This document shows, piece after piece, positions 56,101 through 64,000 of a stretch of DNA of 64,000 nt. The notes under the pieces were generated by a model that saw only the letters and a program-made list of their open reading frames with translations, did no database searches and was not told the DNA's origin. Position numbers and translations under genes: made by a program. Source of the stretch: Lagopus muta (lineage: Eukaryota; Chordata; Aves; Galliformes; Phasianidae); the NCBI RefSeq assembly GCF_023343835.1, contig NC_064438.1:16101077-16165076 (forward strand), in the 5' to 3' direction. Numbering within the stretch: the stretch's first letter is position 1; the number at the start of each line of letters is the position of its first letter.

Positions 56101-57645
56101 AAGGGAACCAGCAGCATTTGATGAGAGCTGAAAGGAAAACCCGGATGGTGTTTCTGAGCAGTGCAGTCCCCTCCACTTCTTCAAAGGATGCCAGAGCAGG
56201 GGGAGAGGTGATGGCGGAATAAGTAGATCGCACTTCAGTGCATCCACGCTCAGTCACAGGGTAACCTGCTCCTGGACAGCTGCAGGAGGGTAAGGGATAT
56301 TGACTAACCTCTCTGTTCCCGTTGGGAAGCATTTAGCAGAGAGCTGTGAAATGGATGGAAAGAGTTAATGGCTGTGAATTCAGACTGCCTCCTCCCCACT
56401 ATTTTCTCTTCCACTCCTTTGTTGTTTCTTTACTGCAGTACTCGATCTGAGCTGTCGATGGAGCAGCTTCCTTATTGCATGTATTGAGACACGCAAACAA
56501 TGGCTTCTCCAAAACTCAGACACAAAACACTTAAAAAAGCAAATTCAAAAAAAGGCCTATTTGACATGCATGCTCAGGATGTCTTAGTGCTTCTATCTAG
56601 TGATAACAGTTCTTTTTGCTGGACCTTATTGAGGAGGGAACTCCAAAGCCATCATCAGACCCCTCCTCCTCCTAGATTTCATCCCTCTTTTCTCTATTTG
56701 CAAGAGACGCAGTCATAAATGAAACAAAGGTAAGGATGGGACAAAAGTTTTAATAGTGCTAGTGAATTCAGTGCCCACTGAATGCCATCTTGACCAAGAG
56801 ATGACCTTGAGAAACAAGGGAGTAAGTAGACAACCCTGTCCAGCTTCCAAAAAACAAGTTCAAAGAGATTCAGTTCCAGCTTTCAGCAGGCTCAATCCTT
56901 CCAGGGAGACTTCAAGTACAAATGATTTTAAAAATTTGAGTCTTTCACATATCTGTTGCAGCATCTTTTGAGTTTTCATTTTTGGGATGAGTGTGGTCTA
57001 GGAGTTACATTTAAGATGCCTAACTTCTTCTTATGGCAGCCCTCTCTTCATTTGCTAAATGAAGAGAGCCCCTCTTCTTGAGATGAAGTACGCTTAGGTT
57101 CAAACTAACTTCTTTGTACACTTTTAGCCAATGCAGCTGACTTAGAGAACCATTTTGACTGGGAAAATGTAGGTAGTTTCGACATTCCTAACACTCATGA
57201 AAGGAAAGAAGGAAAACAAAGAAAGCAGAGGAGAGGAGAGAAAAAAGGAAAAAAGGAAGTATCAGTACATTAGAGGTTTGGCAAGGAAATACTCATGGAA
57301 TTAAAGAAGTGTTTTTTGCCATTCCTGCAAAAATGCTTCTCAATTTGGCTGAGTTATAAGACTATGAAAGCTACTATTCCTGCATGTACAGTAGAATTTC
57401 TTAGCGGCTCTGCTCTATTGCTGTGTAAATACTCTGCTCTCAGCATGTGATACTCCCATATCCCACTGAGCCCTGAACATCTTTCTGCAGGTAGAATCTG
57501 AAAATACAATTGTCCAGATTTGAACGGCACAAATTTGATGTTAGAGCTCTGACATGAGGATTTCTAGAAAAGGGCTGATGTTTCCTAACTGTGTTTTGGC
57601 TTGCTTATCTTATTTCTTCTTCAGAGCACAAGATTCCAGGTACTA
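53101..57645. other. Intergenic stretch, no gene recognised
   Basis: No supported exon. A short AC-rich tract (55467-55500) and purine-rich segments (57203-57258) are the only distinctive sequence. Confidence 0.5.
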
Positions 57646-57650
57646 GGTCA

Positions 57651-57999
57651 TGACCTGAATAAATGGTTGAGCACCAGTTGAGAAGGTTCTGGCTAACACA
57701 GGGAGCTCAGGTGCAAGCAATGCACCTGAGTGACCAGAAGGGGTGGAGTCTGGATCCACACCTCCTCACCCTCGTTTAAGAGTTAGCAGCTGAGGGTGCA
57801 GTATCTTTCTGGATAGGGATTGTGTTCCTCTCCAGTTGTCCAGTATCTTTCTGGATTGAGGTTGCACTCCTCTTGAGCTGTTACTGGTCGTTGGAAGGGG
57901 TGAACTAATTTTTTTCTTTTTTGTTACTTTTTATTACTCTCTAGTGTGCTTATATCTCAGTAGGAGTCACTGCTATTGTTTTCCTCTGCTGTATGTTAT
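57651..57999 (+). repeat. Left LTR of the endogenous retrovirus
   Basis: It aligns with 59700-59974 over most of its length (shared words 'gagaagg', 'gggagctca', 'gtgcaagcag/a', 'ctcctcaccctc', 'attgtgttcctctccagttgtc', 'ttggaaggggtga'). It contains a tandem duplication of about 42 bp starting CAGTATCTTTCTGGAT near 57800 and 57841; the right LTR has one copy. The first about 27 bp have no counterpart in the right LTR, so the start is uncertain (57651 or about 57678). Confidence 0.75.
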
Positions 58000-58017
58000 T
58001 GGTGAGCCAGCTAGGAG
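58000..58017 (+). other. Retroviral primer-binding site, tRNA-Arg type
   Basis: TGGTGAGCCAGCTAGGAG immediately follows the left LTR. Against the complement of the vertebrate tRNA-Arg(ACG) 3' end, as I recall it, 16 of 18 positions match, and both differences are C-to-T. The match continues for several bases beyond 18. The position right after the LTR supports the call. Confidence 0.65.
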
Positions 58018-59420
58018 TCTAACCCTTTAAAGGTACTCCTACAAATGGTCCGAAACCACACTTCACAAGTCTCCTGAAATACTAATGTGGTGTTTCTAAG
58101 GAACCAGTGGTCTGGTTTGGATGGGGAAAGACCACATCTTTAAATGACATCTTGCCAGGACACGTCCTGGGATTCTTAGGATCCCCATAGCACAGGATTG
58201 CTTCCACAGCTGAAAAATGGGGCCCCTTTTGGGGTGGAGGAAATATCCGTAACTCCCTAGCCCAAGTGGCTGAGTATTTTCATGGCTTTAGTGAAGGTGT
58301 ACTGATTGCTAGAGAGCAACAGTTGGCTATATCTACTGTGGTATGGCCACTGTTCATAACTTCACATTAATTAAATGTGTCTGAAGATGCTTTGGCCAAT
58401 GAAAATCAACTACTACACGACCAAGTTGAAAAATTTGAATGACTGATCACAGTATTAATAGAGAAAAAGGCAAATCTGATAATTCCCCTGCAAATGGTCT
58501 AAAACATCTTTTTGGAAACTACCAGAAGGCCTGATTAAGGGAGCCATCAAAAATTAGACTCTGTAAATGGAAGAACTGAAAGGTTGGATCTCAAGGTTCC
58601 CCTTGAGCTGGATCCATTTGAAATCTGACTGATTGTAACTCAAAAACAAAACAAAACAAAAAAAAAAAAAACACAAAAATGCAAGATAGACTGGTGGAGG
58701 TGGCCCCACCCAGACCACATTACATGTAACAGCACACTTATGCATGGCAGCCAAACTTATGGACCTAGTACAGTGGTTTAATAAAAATGTAATACCTTTA
58801 AACACAGGCTTATGGTCACCTATGGAAGTCTTACAAAACTAAAGAATTAGGTATGAAAGAGGTGATGTATGATGATGCCTTTAGAAGTCTGGGTCTGATT
58901 AAATTTTCAGTGGGAATGAGATTTCAACCTGCAACAAGCTCCACCACGCCAGTATTTGGTATCCATACTGAACTCCCTTGTGGCCTTGGAGGCCATAATA
59001 CAGCAGGCTGCCCAATTGGTGGTAGCTCTGAGGGGAAACAGAGCACTACTAGCCAGGTATGATGTCCGAATGGTGGTGGAGAGGTCAGAAGTCTGTCTGT
59101 GACCACAACCTAGGAGACCAGCCCTAAGGAAATCCAATCTGGGCCCATTAGGGTCTCAAGAAAACAGATGTTCAATAACCTGATTAGGGCAGGAGTTCAG
59201 TTTAAAAAGATTGACAGACAGCCTAATCACGTCCTACAACAATTATGGAGACAGCTGAACAAACAAAGATTCCAGTCCTCCCCTAAAAGGCAAGGAATAG
59301 AATCATAGGATTCCATGAGAAATGTGGAATCTAAAGGATCTCGTAATCCCATCAAAAAAGCATAAGCCTTTGCTGGCAGCTGTGGCCAAGCCATTGAAGG
59401 AAAAAACGTGGGGACTGCCA
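58018..59420 (+). pseudogene. Retroviral gag-region remnant
   Basis: The region lies between the primer-binding site and the protease-like segment, where gag is expected. Short open stretches remain, for example 58950-59098, with a long Ala/Leu/Val-rich helical run, and a Glu/Asn/Gln-rich coiled-coil-like stretch around 58385-58440. No intact domain or zinc knuckle was recognised. Assignment to gag rests on position. Confidence 0.45.
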
Positions 59421-59650
59421 ACATAATGGTGTGATGGGGAAGCAAAAACCCCCTGGGACTAGAGCATCTGGAGGGGCATGGAGGCCTTGTTTTGAAATAA
59501 CAGTTCATTGGTCCTGAAAGAATATTCAGTGAGTTATGGCACTAGTGGATATTGGAGCAGAAACATTATTAATATATGATGACCCAAATAAATTTTGAGG
59601 CACTAAGGCAATGGTACATGGGTTTGGGGAACAGATGATCCCATAACCCA
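59421..59650 (+). pseudogene. Retroviral protease remnant
   Basis: One frame shows Leu-Val-Asp-Ile-Gly-Ala-Glu at 59542-59562, the position of the aspartic-protease active-site triad, with Ile where the family has Thr or Ser. A hydrophobic stretch and an Asp-Pro turn follow. In-frame stops at 59515, 59530, 59596 and 59644 show that it is dead. Confidence 0.65.
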
Positions 59651-59699
59651 ACTGTGGTTGAAACTGGGTGCTGAGTATCTCCCATTCTGGGTGTACAGG

Positions 59700-59974
59700 G
59701 TGAGAAGGCATGGCTAACCAAGGGAGCTCATGTGCAAGCAGTATACCTGAGCGAACAGAAGGAGTGGAGCCTGGATTCACTCCTCCTCACCCTCATTTGA
59801 GGGTTAACAGCCAAAGGAGCAGCATCTCTCTGGATAGATTGTGTTCCTCTCCAGTTGTCACCACTTGTTGGAAGGGGTGAGCTAATTGTTTGTTTGTTTG
59901 TTACCTTCTATTACTTTGGTAGCACTTTATGTCTTAGTAGAAGGCACTGTCATTGCCTTCCTTTGCTGTATGCA
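59700..59974 (+). repeat. Right LTR of the endogenous retrovirus
   Basis: Collinear with the left LTR and ending TGTATGCA. Its upstream edge abuts the protease remnant directly, without a convincing polypurine tract. This suggests that one deletion removed pol, env and perhaps the first bases of this LTR. A GTTT repeat (59890-59900) replaces the T-rich tract of the left copy. Confidence 0.75.
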
Positions 59975-59979
59975 GGTCC

Positions 59980-62900
59980 AGGGTGATGTGTAAGGAACAT
60001 CTCTCATGTGTTGTGACTTGATGGTAATATAGAAGCCAGGCTATGTATAAGGCTGCAGGAAGATCTGTAGTGTTTCTCTGTCATCACTTAAACTGTATCA
60101 GTGAGTATTTCAGCCATGGACTCTATGCACTATTGCCTATAGGAGTCTATTTCTCCTCAAGCACTCCCTTTCACTGCTTTGCCAGCCTGTGTGCCTGGAA
60201 AAATCTGCTGGAGTTGCTCATGGAGAGCTTCAGGAGGAGCTATAGTAGGTGTCAATGTTCTTGGCCTCCTGCAGGTGGGCATGGAGTTAGGTCAGAAGGT
60301 TCTGTAAAACAGATTGGATCTTAATGAAGGTTTACAGTTTGCATTCTCTTTTGTGGATTTCTTCCATCAAATGGTTATAATTTGTTTTCATCAGCAGCTA
60401 TATATGTGATTATAGTTATTTTTTTTCTCTTTTTGGAGGTCACCTCCTTTGGGAGTTTCCAGTGAGCCCTTATGCTCAGGAAGGGGTAAGCTATTCCTTC
60501 CTTATTACTGAACTGTGATCAGTGCTATTTTTAGGTGATCCAAAAACTGGTCAGTGGCAGCTATATCCTTTGCCTTGTACTAGACACGTGTCATAAGATT
60601 TGGCATTCTGTGTATATTAGCAAGCACTATCCCAACATAGATACTAAAGAACTGAAAGCAGCATTTTCTCCGAAGCAACATAGACATACAGAAAATGTCA
60701 GCAAAATCTTGTGCTTGGTGTATACTCTGTCATTATAAGGTGTCTATGAACGCATTTCCTAGAACTGGGAAAGGGAGAAAAGCATCTTAGACTCCGTACT
60801 CCATCCAGTGACCACTGTCCTACCAGTTTCTTTGATTATAAATCATATTTCCTCCTACTTCCTGTCATCAGTGCTCAAGAAAAGCATGTGAACTGTAAGC
60901 ATCCTCTGAATTCCATAGTCTGTGAGCACTAATTTTGTGTTATTTCCTGTAGTAACACTGCACATATTGAGGAGAAGGTTAATTATGAATTTTCTTCATT
61001 TTTCTGATTGTCTGCTGCTAGTTCTGCAGTCAGAAGTTTTGTTGGATCTGTAATGCTCTACCGATGGATCAGTTCTTGAGTAATGGAGAAACAACATGTG
61101 GGATAGTTGCTTAGGCTCCTTCTCTTCAAGAATGTCCTCCTTTCTATTTTGTGTGCTTACTTGTTTCCCTCTTGATCCATTATTTTTCACTTTGTGCAGC
61201 AGTGGCCTGGAGCAGAGGGTTCTGTAATATATCAGAGCTTCAGGAGCTGGTACCTGACCTGCTTCTGAATTATCAGCTTGATATGGCAACAACCGCTTCT
61301 CTGACTTCATCCATCACAGTGAATTGTCTGTCCATCTTGCAACACTTGTTTGTTTGGTTTTCAGTCCTTTAGTTCTGTGAGCTTTGCTTGATAATGCAAT
61401 CATCCTCTGCATTGCTAATGGTTTGCTTTTCCTTTTCTTTGGTATTCGGGTCTTGCTCTATGTGGTAAAACCCCAGCTGTGTCTTTCTCAAAAGTATTTC
61501 CCCTCAACACTGCATGATTTTGCTTTTCTCTGCATTCCTGAGCAACAACTACGACCGTCATCCTGCTTTCCACCACTTTAATAATAGGCTCTTTGGCTTT
61601 CAAGAGATCATTGGGTTAACCGTGGGGTTAATGGAGAAAGGCAGAATCAGAAATGTAAAATCAGAAGGGATCATTATTGTCTCCTAACCTCATCCTTCTC
61701 ATTTGACAAAGGGCACAAAACTTCTTTCTTTAAGCCTAGAGTTGTGTCTTGAAACTTGTGGCTTAACTGGAGAATTGCTTGGATATCAATTTCCACATAC
61801 CAAGAGAGCACATCAGAACAAGTTCTGGATCAGATCAGCAGTTTGTTTATCCTGGAATTATATTTTTTCTAAGTGCTAAAATACTTAACGCTTTAAGGGC
61901 AGACAAAAACTACAAATGACTTAACATTTTGACTGCAAAATTGTAGGTGGGGTATTGACCCTAATACTTTTGGGTGCTGACATTAGCTGTTTCCTGACAA
62001 GGAGTGGAAATGGTACAAAGTACGATGCCAGTACAGAAATTTGGATATTGCAAGTGTCCATTGTACGAGTGCACACATTTTCTAACTGTATTTTGTGCAG
62101 ACACATCCACTACATTGGTCTAAGCAGTAACCCTTCACTCTCTTCAAAGATGCAAGGAGGACTTTTTTGTCCTTCTGTGTGGAACTCCATAGGCTCCACA
62201 GTGACAGTGCTGACTGCACTATGCTCATCACATAACAACAGTTCCTCCTCACCACTTGACCTTGTGCTGTTGATGAGGTCTGAGATTTTATTTTAAGATT
62301 CCAACTGGAAAAGCATTATTCTTTCAAGAATCTCAAGGCGTGCTCTGAACATTAGCAATTCCAACCTGTATTCAGGCTTTCTTTTGTCATATAACTTGAT
62401 AGCAAAGTAGGATTTTTCAGTCTAATTCTGAGATGTGTGCAAGGTAAGATTCTTCTCAGGTACAAGGGTATGTATGATGTGAATTATCTTTCGCCTGTCT
62501 GCAGGTCAAATAACTGAATGGAATCTGGCCCAGAGTCATAAACCATCCTTCTGCTTGCCATACTTAGGATCAGAAATGCAATCGCATAGCTGTGCTCCTT
62601 GAAGATTCCTAGAGGGAGCAAACCCTGCCCAGAGGATCCTAATTCTGAGCTGTGCAGCCAAGGAGATGCTGACTGTCAGAGAGGATGGTGAAGTTACTAG
62701 AACCTTGAAGAAAGCTTGTTTTTTGTCTGCATAATTCAATATCATAATTTTCAGTTACAGGATCAATTTAATCTGGAAAATCTTTTCAGGAAAACAGTCT
62801 ATTTAATGAGAAAACCAAAGCTTTTCATAACATCACTTCAGTTCTCCTGACTAGCAAAAAAAATGTGTCTGTTGTAACACTATTTAACCTTGCTCTGTGA

Positions 62901-64000
62901 AAACTAGCCATGCTGGCCCCTTGCTCTTTTCTAGGACCTTGGCTCAGCGTGATCCAAAGCTTCAGCCTCCTTTATGGAAGAAAAAATAAAGCAAACATTT
63001 TCCTTTCAACAGGAAAAGAACAGTATTTCTTTGTTACTTCTCAGAGTCATATCATCTTCCAAAGCATTCTGTTTCTGAGGGCCCTCAAACATAAAATACT
63101 CAGATTACATTATAGTGCCCTTTGTGAGGACATATGCCTTATTGAGGAGACAGTGACACTGTATTAAGAAGTGATTAAAAATGTAAATTCCTCTTACACA
63201 TCATTACTCATGGGTAGGCTGAGGTTTGTAACAAAGCTCACTGAAATGGACTCAAAGCTCATTGAATTCAGAGTACTTTGGGTTGAGTTAGGAGATGTGT
63301 GCTGTCTTTGGGACTCATTGACATGCAGCCCATCCCTGCAGAGCTAAGAAGTCCTGGATGACTGAGTGGCCTTTGGAAAGTCATCTGCCTATTGCTGGCT
63401 GTGCCTACATCACAGCAGATGCTTATAGCTACCCTCACTGATAGCAAGTAGAGAGGAACATGAAACTTCACAACTTGATAAATGGCTCCTGCCACATCTG
63501 TGGGGCACTGAGAATAGAATTGCAAAATCACAGAAGCAGTGATCCTTGCTGAGCTGGCAGGTCACTGGTTTTGTGTGGCTGTCTAAGGCATGCTCGATTT
63601 TCCACTCAGCCCCTTTTCATAGCCTTAAAGTTTGGACTTGAAGCCATGGATTAAATCTGTCTCTCTTTATTGTTAACAAAAAGAGGAATGAGTCACAAAG
63701 TCACTTCCCCTGGTCCAGAAGGCTGCCAAAACAGTCTCTCAGGGAGCAGGGGATAACCTGAATCATAACATTTGTTGGCCACAGAATATGAATTTCCACC
63801 AGGCAAGTGGGAAGACAAAGTGAAAAAAGAGGAGAGTGTGGCATTAGCAGGAAAATTAGGATATGCTTTGGGCTCTGTTTTACATCAGTAACCTCTGCCA
63901 GTAGTACAAGTCTTATCATTAGTCATATGTATCTTGTCCCCTCCCTCCTGAAGTTTTGCTGTTGTTGGTGTTTGTGTTTGCTTTGGTTAAAGAAGATTTA
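59980..64000. other. Intergenic stretch, no gene recognised
   Basis: No supported exon, CpG island or interspersed repeat was recognised. The open frames are short and without protein character. Confidence 0.5.

Larger units (their letters stand above)
57646..59979 (+). mobile_element. Decayed, internally deleted endogenous retrovirus
   Basis: Two related LTR-like blocks (57651-57999 and about 59700-59974) flank 1.7 kb containing a primer-binding site, gag-region remnants and a protease-like segment that runs almost straight into the right LTR. Reverse transcriptase, integrase and envelope are absent. All frames are broken by stops. Possible 5-bp target-site copies are GGTCA (57646-57650) and GGTCC (59975-59979). 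It is an old, non-functional copy. Class assignment is not possible by eye. Confidence 0.78.

Noticed and set aside
59526..59780. Minus-strand 84-codon frame across the retroviral remnant
   Set aside because: Antisense to the protease segment and LTR; no protein character.

Overview
The window is nuclear DNA from a bird, most likely a galliform. The evidence is GT-AG introns, a vertebrate CpG-island promoter, and several CR1 LINE copies ending in the avian CR1 tail (repeats of an ATTCTGTG-type octamer). The one gene I can name is KMT5B (SUV420H1, H4K20 methyltransferase), which lies on the minus strand.

Layout. (1) 0.4-11.7 kb, minus strand: a chain of small exons with good splice signals and matching phases that ends in a stop at 406-404. 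I read it as the 3' part of a second protein-coding gene, which I do not recognise. (2) 12.1-33.7 kb, minus strand: KMT5B. Its noncoding first exon lies in a CpG island (33.2-34.7 kb) and its start codon is at 31405. Nine coding exons were located, including a 20-nt microexon that carries part of the SET-domain core. The last exon is 1.47 kb and is followed by an AT-rich 3' UTR. (3) 35-64 kb: no host gene was found. This stretch holds CR1 fragments on both strands (one keeps a 232-codon reverse-transcriptase C-terminal frame), simple repeats, and a decayed endogenous retrovirus at 57.65-59.98 kb with two LTRs, a primer-binding site that looks complementary to tRNA-Arg, and a broken protease segment.

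The two genes lie head-to-tail, and the unrecognised gene starts close behind the KMT5B polyadenylation region. I see no bacterial-type operon, CRISPR array, rRNA or tRNA gene. The most useful new items are the unrecognised left-hand gene, the SET microexon, and the structure of the retroviral remnant. All gene models come from reading splice sites and frames by eye, with no transcript or homology search.
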